This document shows, in pieces, positions 44,042 to 53,091 of a DNA stretch of 64,000 nucleotides. A program made the translations under genes and the position numbers. Each line of letters opens with the position of its first letter. Positions within the stretch are counted from its first letter, which is position 1. The notes under the pieces are model-generated. The model saw nothing but the letters and a program-made list of their open reading frames with translations, did not search any database and was not told the DNA's origin. The DNA is taken from NCBI RefSeq assembly GCF_946887195.1, contig NZ_CAMPKE010000016.1, forward strand, positions 1-64,000. The letters are read 5' to 3'. Source of the DNA: an uncultured Halomonas sp. (GTDB taxonomy: Bacteria > Pseudomonadota > Gammaproteobacteria > Pseudomonadales > Halomonadaceae).

Positions 44042-45514
44042 CTAGGCCGCACGCCCTTCGGCGAGTTCCTCGATCAGCGCCCTCAGCAGTTGCCAGAACT
44101 CATCGACCGAGTCGATTTCAACGCGCTCGTTGGGCGAATGCGCGCCGCGAATCTGCGGGCCGAACGAGATCATCGCAAGCTCGGGGTATTTGCCGCCGAG
44201 AATGCCGCACTCGAGACCGGCGTGAATCACCTTGACCTCGGGGTCGTTGCCCAATTGGCGTTGATGCAATTGGCGAAAGCGCGCCAGCAGCGGGCTTTCG
44301 GGATCCGGCGTCCAGCCCGGATAGGCATTCTCGACGCGCGTCTGCGCGCCGATCAGCGCAAACAGCGCACGAAAGCGATCGGCAATGTCCTGGGTTGCCG
44401 TGTCGCGCAGCGAACGCACCAGGGCGCAGAGCTCGAAGCGTCCGGCCTCGAGCGTCACCACACCCAGATTGTTGGAGGTTTCCACCACGCCGGGCACCTC
44501 GACGCTCATCCGCTCCACCCCATAGGGGGCGACATGTAGCGCGGCGATCAGCATATGGCTGGCGGTACTGGTCAGTGCCTCATTGCCAGGGGCCGATTCT
44601 ATTTCCTCCAATACCAGCGTGAGTCCTTCATCGACACCGGCCAGTTCGGCGATCAGTTCGGCCTGTAATTCGCCCAACCGCGCCAAGGCCGCTTCGCCTT
44701 CGTCGTCGGCCAGCGCCAGCGTGGCAAAGGCTTCGCGCGGCAGCGCATTGCGCAGCGTGCCGCCGTGGTAATCGATCAATCGCGCGCCGTAGGGTTCGAG
44801 CGCACGCAGCACACGCACCAGCAAGCGGTTGGCGTTACCCCGCCCCTTGTTGATATCGATGCCCGAATGGCCGCCAACCAGCCCGGTTAGCGACAACCGC
44901 CAGGGCCGTTCATTAGCATGCAACGCGCTGGTCGGCAGGTTGGCGGTGACCAGTACGTCGGCACCGCCGGCACAGCCGATATACACCTGGCCGCGATCCT
45001 CGGAGTCGAGATTGAGCAGAATGTCGCCTGTGAGCCAGTGCTCGGCGAGTTCGAGCGCACCGCCCATCGACGACTCCTCCTCGACGGTGAACAGCGCCTC
45101 GAGCGGGCCATGCCGCAGAGAGTCGTCCTCGAGCACCGCCAGCGCCGCCGCCACGCCCATGCCGTTGTCGGCGCCCAGGGTGGTGTTCGTGGCATGCAGC
45201 CAGCCATCGGCGATATAGGTCTCGATGGGATCTCTGGTGAAGTCGTGCGGATGATCGGCATTGGCCTGGGCGACCATGTCCAGATGGCCCTGCAGGACAA
45301 TCCCCGGTGCTTGCTCACAACCCGGCGTAGCCGGCTTGCGAATCAGCAGATTGCCGGCGCTGTCGCGCTCGTGCGTCAGGCCACGCGCCTCGGCCCAACG
45401 CTCGATCAGCGCCCTCAGCTCGGCTTCGTGGCCGGAGGGACGCGGGGTATTGCACAACGTGCGAAAGTGACGCCAGACGATGGCCGGCGTCAATGAATCA
45501 AGATGTTCGTTCAT
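44042..45514 (-). CDS. pepD: aminoacyl-histidine dipeptidase (beta-Ala-His dipeptidase)
   Basis: A 490-residue M20-family metallopeptidase that cleaves carnosine and other Xaa-His dipeptides in the cytoplasm. Metal-binding and catalytic motifs are visible: His77 and Asp79 in LQGHLDMV, Asp116 in TLGADNGMGVAAALA, and catalytic Glu145-Glu146 in FTVEEESSMGG. The C-terminal part carries RGAHSPNERVEI, another M20 landmark. The length fits PepD (about 485). It is separated by 45 bases from the convergent His-rich gene. Confidence 0.95.
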   Translation of the reverse strand: MNEHLDSLTPAIVWRHFRTLCNTPRPSGHEAELRALIERWAEARGLTHERDSAGNLLIRKPATPGCEQAPGIVLQGHLDMVAQANADHPHDFTRDPIETYIADGWLHATNTTLGADNGMGVAAALAVLEDDSLRHGPLEALFTVEEESSMGGALELAEHWLTGDILLNLDSEDRGQVYIGCAGGADVLVTANLPTSALHANERPWRLSLTGLVGGHSGIDINKGRGNANRLLVRVLRALEPYGARLIDYHGGTLRNALPREAFATLALADDEGEAALARLGELQAELIAELAGVDEGLTLVLEEIESAPGNEALTSTASHMLIAALHVAPYGVERMSVEVPGVVETSNNLGVVTLEAGRFELCALVRSLRDTATQDIADRFRALFALIGAQTRVENAYPGWTPDPESPLLARFRQLHQRQLGNDPEVKVIHAGLECGILGGKYPELAMISFGPQIRGAHSPNERVEIDSVDEFWQLLRALIEELAEGRAA

Positions 45515-45705
45515 GTCGGATTCCTACGTGAGACCCTGACACCTTACGCCGTGACGCGGGGGACGCAAGCCTTCCCTCGCCCATTCCCTGCCTCACGACG
45601 CGCGAATGTCGATTGGGCAAAGACCTGCCCCTAGAAGATCGCCATCGAGCCGAGCAGGCGCTGTCCGAGAACGGAGCCGGGCGAGCCTGGAACGTCGATG
45701 TGGTA

Positions 45706-46398
45706 TCAGTCGTCGCGCACGCGGCGATCCTCGATCACACGCCGGTCGCGCAGGCAGTCTCGCTCATGGGGTTCGTCGATCCAGGGCTCTGCGATGCCCT
45801 GCTCGATCCAACTGGCGACCGCCGGATGGGCCAGCAGGCGCTGAGCGTAATCCATCGCCGGTGCGTCAAGCTCGATCCCGTAGCCGTGCACGCGAACCGC
45901 TACCGGGGCGAAAAAGGCATCCACCGCGCTGAATGCCGTGCCCGCCAGCCAAGGGCCACCGAAGCGCTCAAGCCCCTCCCTCCACAAAGCGTTCAGGCGC
46001 GCGATGTCGCGCGTTAGCGAGGCGCTCGGGGTGCCGAGCTCGATACGTAGCGCACAGTTCATCGAGCATTCGTCACGCAGCGCGGGATATCCGGCATGCA
46101 TTTCGGCGCAGGCCGAGCGCGCCCAGGCTCGCTGATCCCGTTCGGCGGGCCACACGCCTGGCGTTTGCTCGGCCAGGTATTCGACGATGGCCAGCGATTC
46201 CCAAACCACCCCATCGTCGTGATGCAGGCAGGGCACCTTGGCGGTGGGGGAAAAGTTCTCGAAGGCGCGCTGCCTGCCATCGCCTTCGAACGGTATAAGC
46301 ATCTCTTCGAAGGGGAGATCGAGCGCATGCATCAGCACCCAGGGGCGCATCGACCAGGACGAATAGTTCTTGTTGGCAATGAATAGTCGATAAGCCAT
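45706..46398 (-). CDS. glutathione S-transferase family protein
   Basis: A 230-residue two-domain GST. The thioredoxin-like half begins LFIANKNYSSWSMRPWV, where the Ser pair near residues 13-16 is the likely catalytic serine of the zeta/YfcF-type branch. It continues with KVPCLHHDDGVVWESLAIVEYLAE, the glutathione site with cis-Pro and Glu-Ser. The helical half follows. Cytoplasmic detoxification is the general role. The Arg/Asp-rich tail (ERDCLRDRRVIEDRRVRDD) is unusual. Confidence 0.9.
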   Translation of the reverse strand: MAYRLFIANKNYSSWSMRPWVLMHALDLPFEEMLIPFEGDGRQRAFENFSPTAKVPCLHHDDGVVWESLAIVEYLAEQTPGVWPAERDQRAWARSACAEMHAGYPALRDECSMNCALRIELGTPSASLTRDIARLNALWREGLERFGGPWLAGTAFSAVDAFFAPVAVRVHGYGIELDAPAMDYAQRLLAHPAVASWIEQGIAEPWIDEPHERDCLRDRRVIEDRRVRDD

Positions 46399-46617
46399 CG
46401 AATGGCCCTCCGGCGTTGATGAAGGTGACCGCCAGCCTACACTCCCGGCATCGTCTGGATAAGATGGAGCCCATCAACGGCGTTCGAGGAAGGCCAGCTT
46501 ATAACCTTGGGAAGACACTGCAAGATGCCGGTCATAGGTGCTACGTGCCCAACACGTTGAACCATGATCCGCGATTGACGAATGTCCGGCGCGTCTGCCC
46601 GCTATGTACGTCGGTAA
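46399..46617. other. gap between the GST gene and the BrnTA remnant
   Basis: About 220 bases with no gene I can support. Part of it may be decayed brnT sequence, but only the last 22 codons are recognisable. Confidence 0.3.
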
Positions 46618-46686
46618 AGCGAGAGAATTCACCTGATTTCTGTCAGACGATCTCGTAAGAAAGAGGTAGAACACTATGAAAGCTAA
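46618..46686 (+). pseudogene. remnant of a brnT-like toxin gene (C-terminal end only)
   Basis: The frame reads SERIHLISVRRSRKKEVEHYES and then a stop. That matches the end of BrnT toxins (IRLIS-R-A-RKEE--YE). A stop codon lies immediately before it, and no BrnT core is readable upstream in any frame. The fragment overlaps the antitoxin start by 11 bases, as intact brnT-brnA pairs do, so the toxin appears to have been lost. Confidence 0.5.
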
Positions 46687-46945
46687 GGACTTCGATACAA
46701 AATTTGACGACGGCCAAAAAGATATCGTTGATGATCTCGATCTTTCGACGGCGCGCCGTCTCAACCAAGAACAAAGGCGTATCAATGTCGACTTCCCGTC
46801 TTGGGTCGTCGAGTCTCTGGATCGTGAAGCCGCTCGTATCGGTGTTACACGGCAGTCAATCATTAAAGTGTGGTTGGTTGAACGCCTCAAGGCTGAAGCC
46901 GCCAACAAACCGCTCAATGGTGACGCCATAGGCGGCGCACATTAG
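46676..46945 (+). CDS. BrnA/CopG-type antitoxin, apparently orphaned
   Basis: An 89-residue protein with an acidic N-terminus and a ribbon-helix-helix DNA-binding domain (RRINVDFPSWVVESLDREAARIGVTRQSIIKVWLVERL, residues 34-71). GAGG lies upstream of the ATG. Codon use is AT-richer than in the neighbours. A fragment of the BrnT toxin overlaps its start, but no complete toxin lies on either side. A solitary antitoxin can still repress its own promoter or neutralise related toxins. Confidence 0.82.
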   Translation: MKAKDFDTKFDDGQKDIVDDLDLSTARRLNQEQRRINVDFPSWVVESLDREAARIGVTRQSIIKVWLVERLKAEAANKPLNGDAIGGAH

Positions 46946-46978
46946 CGGGCCCTTAGGCGGCACATCCGGTTTTTGACA

Positions 46979-49183
46979 TTAGTTGGCAAGATAGCGATGT
47001 AACCGCCCCGCCAGCTCTCGCCAGCGCGCCAGCCGGGCCTTGCGCCCTGCCCCATCGCTAATCGCTCCATCACCCTGAAACAGCGGCGCGACCAGCGCTA
47101 CCAAGTCATCGTCGCGCAAAGTTGGCGCCGCACCACGCCACCAGGCTAGCCAAGCCTCGGCGAGCCAGGGGCGCACGAGCGCCAGTTCGCCACCGCCCAA
47201 CGCAAACCACTCGATGCGCTCCAGCGTCTGCATGCAAAGTTTCGGCGCTTCGCCCTCCTGCAGTAGCGCCGCCGCCAGTTCCGGCTCGAAGCGAGTGAGT
47301 TCATGGGCCAGCAGGCTGGGCAGCAGGCGCTGAAAATCCGCCGCCAACCGCCGGATTTTAGCCTCGGCCGATGGGTTCAGCGCACGCCCCATCATCAGCG
47401 CGTGTTCGCCGCTGGCCGCCTCGCGCGATAATCCCAACCGCAGCGATACGAAGCCTTGAGCGCGCCAGAAATCGACCAGCTCGGTCTCGGCGCCGAAACT
47501 GACCCCCAATCGCTCGATGCCATCGTCGGCGACCTTGTCGCCGAGCGCGGCAATCAATGCACTGCCCAGCCCTCGCCGGCGCGCTGCCGGGTGCACGGCA
47601 ATTCGCGTGATTCGACACCAGCGCGCCTCGGCGGCCCATCGATGGCCGCCGTGCGTCGCCAGCGACTGCGCCAGCAAGTGCCCGCGCGGGCGGCGTTCGC
47701 CACGCCAAATCGCCGCCGCCAAATCAGCCGCAAAGCCGCCTTCGTGCTGAGCCAGACACACGCCCGCGCAATGCCCATCGACATACGCCGCCAGCAGGCG
47801 CACATCGGGACCATCGAGCAGTTGGCGCAGATCGCTCGGCGTGGTGCGGTAATGCGCCTGGACCAGCAGGCCGAACAGCTCGCTCAGCGCGAGTTCATCC
47901 TCGGCCAATGTCGCGCGGTCGAGTTCGATCAGGCGAGGTTGGTGTTCGTCCAATGCGTGGGCGAGAGTCGCGTCGGCGGTTGGCTCGGCATCGAGCAGCA
48001 GCAGTTGGCGAGTCAGCGCTTCGAGCGGATCGCCATCCGCCCAGCGCACCGGCTGACTCAAGCGACATTCGCGCCAATCGGGCGTGTCGCGATCGAGGCG
48101 CGCGCGAAAGCGCACCGCGAAGCCACGCCCGGTGCCTTCGTAGCCATGCACGGTGGTGGCGAAAGCGATACGTGGGAAGGCTTGCAGCCAGCGCGCCAGC
48201 AGCGGCGCGGGAATCGCCGCCGCCTCGTCGACAAATAAGGTAGGCGGTGGTTCTCTGGATGGAGAGCGCGGATCGATGCCACCGCCATCCAAGGCATCGA
48301 GCATGGCATCGAGGGCGATAAAGCACACCTCGGCCCGCTCGTCATCGATCTCGACGTAAAAGCCGTTACCCTCGCGCCAGCCCTGCGGCAATAGCGCCGC
48401 CAGGCGTTCGAACAGTGGCTCGACTGCCGCCGGGCGCGGCGCGGTAATCCACAACCGGCGTTCGCCACCAAGCAGGCGCCATGCCGCGCCGATGCCTAGC
48501 GCAGCGCTCTTGCCCCGGCCCCGATCGGCGCTGATGACCAGCGGGCGGCGCCGACGCAGGCGGGTCAGCCGCGACACCGCCACGGCCTGATCGGTCGTCA
48601 GGCAGGCGCTGTCATCGGGTGTCGAGGGGGGTTCGATCATTATCGGCGGCAGCGCTAGTGCCGGCATGGCCTGCTCAGCCGGCCAATGCAGCGCCAGCGG
48701 CGATGTGCGAAGCAGGCGTGCCAGTCTCGCAAGATAGCGCGCGCTCAGATCGCAGGCGTCATGCGGCCAGGCGGCGAGTCGCGCGTAATCGGCATCCACG
48801 ACGGGCGTGCCCACATGCCAGGCTTCGGAGGTCAACAATACCAGCAGCCCACCGGCGCGCAGCGTACCCGACACCGCACCGAAGGCATCCGGGTCGAAAC
48901 CGGCGTTCACTGATGCGGCATCGACGATCACCAGATCGTGTTCGCCACCCAGCCGCGTACGCGCCTTGGCGGCAGGCAGCGGTGTGATACCGTACGCATC
49001 AATTTCTCGTTCCAGCTCTGGCCCCAACCACAGCGGCGAGTGCCAGTGGCGGGCTTGCCACAGCACCAGCGCGCGCGAAATGGCATCATCAGCGTCGCCA
49101 CTGATCCACAGCAAAACTCGCTGGCGACGCGCAGCGAGATCGGCCATCAGGATGTCGAGCGAAATAAGATCGTCGTCGGTCAT
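46979..49183 (-). CDS. tmcA: tRNA(Met) cytidine acetyltransferase
   Basis: A 734-residue enzyme that makes N4-acetylcytidine at the wobble base of elongator tRNA-Met, using acetyl-CoA and ATP. The RecD-like helicase module has Walker A SADRGRGKSAALG near residue 220 and Walker B FVDEAAAIP near 320. The GNAT module has IAVHPAARRRGLGSALIAAL near 530. A tRNA-binding C-terminal tail follows. The domain order and length match E. coli TmcA. It is monocistronic. Confidence 0.95.
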   Translation of the reverse strand: MTDDDLISLDILMADLAARRQRVLLWISGDADDAISRALVLWQARHWHSPLWLGPELEREIDAYGITPLPAAKARTRLGGEHDLVIVDAASVNAGFDPDAFGAVSGTLRAGGLLVLLTSEAWHVGTPVVDADYARLAAWPHDACDLSARYLARLARLLRTSPLALHWPAEQAMPALALPPIMIEPPSTPDDSACLTTDQAVAVSRLTRLRRRRPLVISADRGRGKSAALGIGAAWRLLGGERRLWITAPRPAAVEPLFERLAALLPQGWREGNGFYVEIDDERAEVCFIALDAMLDALDGGGIDPRSPSREPPPTLFVDEAAAIPAPLLARWLQAFPRIAFATTVHGYEGTGRGFAVRFRARLDRDTPDWRECRLSQPVRWADGDPLEALTRQLLLLDAEPTADATLAHALDEHQPRLIELDRATLAEDELALSELFGLLVQAHYRTTPSDLRQLLDGPDVRLLAAYVDGHCAGVCLAQHEGGFAADLAAAIWRGERRPRGHLLAQSLATHGGHRWAAEARWCRITRIAVHPAARRRGLGSALIAALGDKVADDGIERLGVSFGAETELVDFWRAQGFVSLRLGLSREAASGEHALMMGRALNPSAEAKIRRLAADFQRLLPSLLAHELTRFEPELAAALLQEGEAPKLCMQTLERIEWFALGGGELALVRPWLAEAWLAWWRGAAPTLRDDDLVALVAPLFQGDGAISDGAGRKARLARWRELAGRLHRYLAN

Positions 49184-49240
49184 GGCGCATAGGATGCGTC
49201 ATCGACCGCTCCGACACCAGACACCCACCGCCGCCCGACG

Positions 49241-51454
49241 CTATTCGAGCATCAACTTGTCGATGGTGATCGGCAGGTCGCGAATGCGCTTGCCGGTGGC
49301 ATGATGGACGGCGTTGGCGATCGCCGCGGCGATCCCGGTCAGGCCGATTTCACCGATCCCACGCGCGCCGAACTCGTTGAAGGCGTAGTCGGGATTGTCG
49401 AGCAATTCGACGTCGATCTCCGGCATGTCGGCATGGCAGGTGACGATGTAATCGGAGTAGTTGTTGTTGATCAGGCGCGCGTCGCGCGGGTCATACTCGA
49501 GCTTCTCGAGCAGCCCCATGCCGATGCCCATGACGATGCTGCCTTCGACCTGATTGCGCGCCGTGACGGGATTGACGGCCCGCCCCACATCGAAGCTGCT
49601 GACCACGCGTGAAACGCGAAGGCGCGTGATGCCCGGGTCCCAGCGCACCTCGACGAAATGCGCGCCGAACGAGCGAAAGCTGTATTGCTTTTGCTCATCG
49701 CCGGGTGCGGCGTCGCCATCGCCATTGACGCTACCCAGCTTGTGGCCGATGAGAATCTCGGTGAAGGCGGCGCGCTTGCCCTGCTCGTCGATTAATGCGC
49801 CATTCTCGACCGTGAGCGTCTCGGGATCGGCGCCAGCGAAAGGCCCGCTATCGCCGGTGGCGACTTCCTTCAATTCGTCGATCGCCGCACGCACCGCCTT
49901 GGCTACCGCCGGCAGGGTCGTTGCGGTGGCCATCGAGCCACCGGATAGCGGCCCGGCGGGCAGGCTGGATTCGCCCAGGCGCACGTCGATATGTTCGAGC
50001 GCCACGCCGGTCAGTTCGGCGACGGTCTGGGCGATCACGGTATAGGTACCGGTGCCGATATCCTGGGTGCCGCAGGCGGCCATGATGCGCCCATCGGCGC
50101 GCAACTCGACCCGCGCCGCACAGGGCTGGCGTCCGGCGAACCAGGAACTGCTCGCCATGCCCCAGCCGAGGATCTCATCGCCCGCCGTCATTGAGCCGAT
50201 AGCCGGGTTGCGGCGTTCCCAGCCGAAGCGACGCGCCGCACTGTCGTAGCAGGCATCGAGATGCTTGCTCGACCACGGCAGGTCTTTGGCGGGATCGCTG
50301 TGGCTGTAATTGCACCGGCGCAATTCCAATGGGTCCATGTCGAGCGCAATGGCCAGCTCATCCATCGCGCTTTCCAGCGCGTAAATACCCGATACCTCGC
50401 CGGGGCCGCGCATCGGGCAGGGCGTACCGTGATTGACCGCGAGCAGATGTTGGCTGACCGCCACGTTATCGCAGGCATACAGGCTCGGCGTCGCCGAGCC
50501 GACCGAGTCGATGAAGGTGTGCACCAGGGAGGTTTCGGTGGTGCTGTCATGGCGTATCGAGAGCAGCTTGCCGCGTTCGTCGGCGGCCAGGCGCAGGCGT
50601 TGGCGCGAGGCCGGGCGATTGCCGCCGCAGGTCATGTCCTGCTGGCGCGGCAGCACGGTCTTCACCGGGCGCCCCAACTCGCGCGCCGCTGCCGCGGTGG
50701 CCACGGCGTGCGGCCACATGAACAGCTTGTTGCCGAACCCTGAGCCGATGTAGTGCGAGATGACCTCGACGTCCTCCTCGGCGAGGTCGAAGATGCGCGC
50801 CATGGCCTTGTGCTGGTAGATCACGCCCTGAGTCGATTCGTGGACGATCAGCCGCCCATCGCGCCACTCGGCCAGGGTGGCATGCATCTCCATTTGCATG
50901 TGGCTTTCGGCGTTGATGCTGTAGGTCCGGTCGATCTTGACCGGGGCACGCTCGAAGGCGCCATCGGGGTCGCCGCGCGACTGGCTCTTCGATTCGAGCG
51001 GCCGGCCCTCGGCCTCGCTGGCCAGCAGGCTACTGATCGCTTCGCTGTCCTGACGACTGCCTTGATCGTAGTCGGCCTGGACCCGGTGGGCGGCGGCGCG
51101 CGCCTGCTCGAAGCTCTCGGCGACCACCAGCGCGATATATTGACCGTCGTAATAAATGCGCGAATCCTCGAAGGGCAGGCGTACCTCGCTGACCTGATCC
51201 TGATGCGGCTGGCTGTTGGGCGAGCGGTAAAGCGACGGGAAATTGCCTTCATGAAAAATATCCACCACGCCGGGCATGGCCAGCGCCTCATCGAGATGCA
51301 GTTCCTTGATGCTGCCGTGAGCGTTGCTCGCCGGCACCGGATAACCATACAGCATCGCCTTGGCCCGCCAGTCGGCGGTGTAATCGGCCTTGCCGGTCAG
51401 CTTGTACTCGCCATCCACCCGTGGGGTGCGATGGCCGATGACTCGAGTATCCAT
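49241..51454 (-). CDS. molybdenum hydroxylase, molybdopterin-binding large subunit (PaoC/YagR-like)
   Basis: A 737-residue xanthine-oxidase-family large subunit. The N-terminal a/b-hammerhead starts VDGEYKLTGKADYTADW. Cofactor-binding parts include GSGFGNKLFMWPH, RGPGEVSGIYALE and QDIGTGTYTVIAQ. The catalytic glutamate lies in ARGIGEIGLTGIAAA near the C-terminus, as in E. coli PaoC. It oxidises aldehydes or N-heterocycles. It is the last gene of a three-gene operon. No XdhC/PaoD maturation gene is seen here. Confidence 0.92.
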   Translation of the reverse strand: MDTRVIGHRTPRVDGEYKLTGKADYTADWRAKAMLYGYPVPASNAHGSIKELHLDEALAMPGVVDIFHEGNFPSLYRSPNSQPHQDQVSEVRLPFEDSRIYYDGQYIALVVAESFEQARAAAHRVQADYDQGSRQDSEAISSLLASEAEGRPLESKSQSRGDPDGAFERAPVKIDRTYSINAESHMQMEMHATLAEWRDGRLIVHESTQGVIYQHKAMARIFDLAEEDVEVISHYIGSGFGNKLFMWPHAVATAAAARELGRPVKTVLPRQQDMTCGGNRPASRQRLRLAADERGKLLSIRHDSTTETSLVHTFIDSVGSATPSLYACDNVAVSQHLLAVNHGTPCPMRGPGEVSGIYALESAMDELAIALDMDPLELRRCNYSHSDPAKDLPWSSKHLDACYDSAARRFGWERRNPAIGSMTAGDEILGWGMASSSWFAGRQPCAARVELRADGRIMAACGTQDIGTGTYTVIAQTVAELTGVALEHIDVRLGESSLPAGPLSGGSMATATTLPAVAKAVRAAIDELKEVATGDSGPFAGADPETLTVENGALIDEQGKRAAFTEILIGHKLGSVNGDGDAAPGDEQKQYSFRSFGAHFVEVRWDPGITRLRVSRVVSSFDVGRAVNPVTARNQVEGSIVMGIGMGLLEKLEYDPRDARLINNNYSDYIVTCHADMPEIDVELLDNPDYAFNEFGARGIGEIGLTGIAAAIANAVHHATGKRIRDLPITIDKLMLE

Positions 51455-51464
51455 CCTTGGTCTC

Positions 51465-52460
51465 CTAGTGGGCCTTCCCTGAGGCGCTCGCCTTGCTCAA
51501 GGCGCGCACGATGGCCTGGCGCGCCAACGGAATCTTGAAGGCGTTGTGCTCGCGCGGCTCGGCATCCTGCATCGCCGCCTCGGCGGCTCGCTCGAAGGTG
51601 GCCACGCTCGCCGCCTGACCATGCAGCGCCTGTTCGGCCTCGACCGACCGCCAAGGCTTGGTCGCCACGCCGCCGAGCGCCAGGCGGGCTTCATCGATCA
51701 CGCCATCACGCACGCGCACCAGCGCACCGGCCGAGGCCAGCGCGAACTCATAAGAGGCGCGCTCGCGCAGTTTGAGGTAATACGAGCCGGCGCCGTCGAT
51801 CGGCGTATCGAGGGTCACGTGGGTAATCAGTTCGCCAGCCTCGAGTTCGTGCTCGAGATCCGGGCGCTCGCCAGGCAACCGGTGGAAGTCGTTGAAGGCC
51901 ATCTCGCGCACGCCCCGCGGCCCTTCGAGGGTCAGCGTCGCACCCAGCGCTGCCATCGCCACGCACATGTCCGAGGGGTGCGTGGCGATGCAGTGCTCGC
52001 TGACACCCAGCACCGCGTGCATGCGATTGATGCCATGCAGGGCGTCGCAGCCACTGCCGGGCTCGCGCTTGTTGCAGATCGCCGAGGCGTCACGAAAATA
52101 GGGGCAACGGGTGCGCTGCATGACGTTGCCGGCGGTGGTCGCCATGTTGCGCAGTTGAGTGGACGCCCCCGACAGTAACGCCTGGGACAACAGCGGGTAG
52201 TGCTCGACGACCAACGGATGGTGGGCCAGATCGGTATTGGTGACCATGGCGCCGATGCGCAGCCGACCGTCGTCGAGACGCTCAACCTCGCCGAGCGGCA
52301 AGCGGCTGACATCGACCATCCGTTCCGGGCGCATCACATCGAGCTTGACCAGATCGATCAGCGTAGTGCCGCCGGCTACGTAGGATGTGCTCGCATCGCC
52401 GCCATGGACCTGCACGGCCTGATCGATTCGTTCGCTGGGCTGAAAGGCGAATTCCCTCAT
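51465..52460 (-). CDS. molybdenum hydroxylase, FAD subunit (PaoB/YagS-like)
   Basis: A 331-residue flavoprotein subunit. The FAD site is YVAGGTTLIDLVKLDV near residue 30 and LLSGASTQLRNMATTAGNVMQ (residues 95-115). After it comes RTRCPYFRDASAICNKREPGSGC, whose four cysteines match the extra [4Fe-4S] cluster of PaoB. CO-dehydrogenase-type C-terminal domain from about 215. The start overlaps the 2Fe-2S subunit stop by 4 bases. The cluster-binding insert supports the PaoABC type over plain xanthine dehydrogenase. Confidence 0.92.
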   Translation of the reverse strand: MREFAFQPSERIDQAVQVHGGDASTSYVAGGTTLIDLVKLDVMRPERMVDVSRLPLGEVERLDDGRLRIGAMVTNTDLAHHPLVVEHYPLLSQALLSGASTQLRNMATTAGNVMQRTRCPYFRDASAICNKREPGSGCDALHGINRMHAVLGVSEHCIATHPSDMCVAMAALGATLTLEGPRGVREMAFNDFHRLPGERPDLEHELEAGELITHVTLDTPIDGAGSYYLKLRERASYEFALASAGALVRVRDGVIDEARLALGGVATKPWRSVEAEQALHGQAASVATFERAAEAAMQDAEPREHNAFKIPLARQAIVRALSKASASGKAH

Positions 52461-52987
52461 GACGTCTCGCCCTCCGCGCGCTGCCGAGATACATGCTGAC
52501 GGGCATCCTGGATCGCTTCGAGAATGTTCTTGTAAGCGCCGCAGCGGCAGATATTGCCGCTCATCGCCTCGCGCACCGCGCCGTCATCGTCGGCGATTCG
52601 CGAATCCTCGAGCAGCGCCGCCGCCGACATCATCTGCCCCGGCGTACAGAAACCGCATTGATAGGCATCGCGTTCGAGAAAGGCCTGCTGGATCGGATGC
52701 AGGCGGGCGTCGCTCGCCAGCCCTTCGACCGTGGTGATATCGCGACCTTGGCACATTACCGCCAGGCGCAGGCAGGAATTCACCGCCTGGCCATCGATCT
52801 GCACCGTGCAAGCGCCACACTGGCCGTGATCGCAGCCCTTCTTGGTGCCGGTCAGGCCCAGCCGGTCGCGCAACGCATCGAGCAATACCACATTGGGCGG
52901 CACCGATAACTGGCAGGGTTCGCCGTTGACGGTAAGACTTACCGTCATCTCGCCGGGTCCAGGCGAGCGCGCTTCGGAATGTTCCAT
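52457..52987 (-). CDS. molybdenum hydroxylase, [2Fe-2S] subunit (PaoA/YagT-like)
   Basis: A 176-residue subunit with two clusters. The plant-type cluster is bound by Cys52, Cys57, Cys60 and Cys72 (GCDHGQCGACTVQ). The second is bound by YQCGFCTPGQMM and GNICRCGAYKNI. GAGGAGAA lies before the ATG at 52987. E. coli PaoA carries a twin-arginine signal, but none is visible here from either this or the longer start at 53050, so the complex may stay in the cytoplasm. First gene of the operon. Confidence 0.92.
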   Translation of the reverse strand: MEHSEARSPGPGEMTVSLTVNGEPCQLSVPPNVVLLDALRDRLGLTGTKKGCDHGQCGACTVQIDGQAVNSCLRLAVMCQGRDITTVEGLASDARLHPIQQAFLERDAYQCGFCTPGQMMSAAALLEDSRIADDDGAVREAMSGNICRCGAYKNILEAIQDARQHVSRQRAEGETS

Positions 52988-53091
52988 ATGCCGATTCTCC
53001 TCGTCGATGGCCCACCGTTGGCGAGGGGCCGTCAGGCAGGCTGTCTTCACAAGCTAGGAGAGTATCGGCGACACGACAAACCGCAAACGAT

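Noticed and set aside
46474..46929. Minus-strand frame of 151 codons antisense to the BrnA antitoxin
   Set aside because: The plus-strand ribbon-helix-helix domain is clear, and the antisense product shows no domain.
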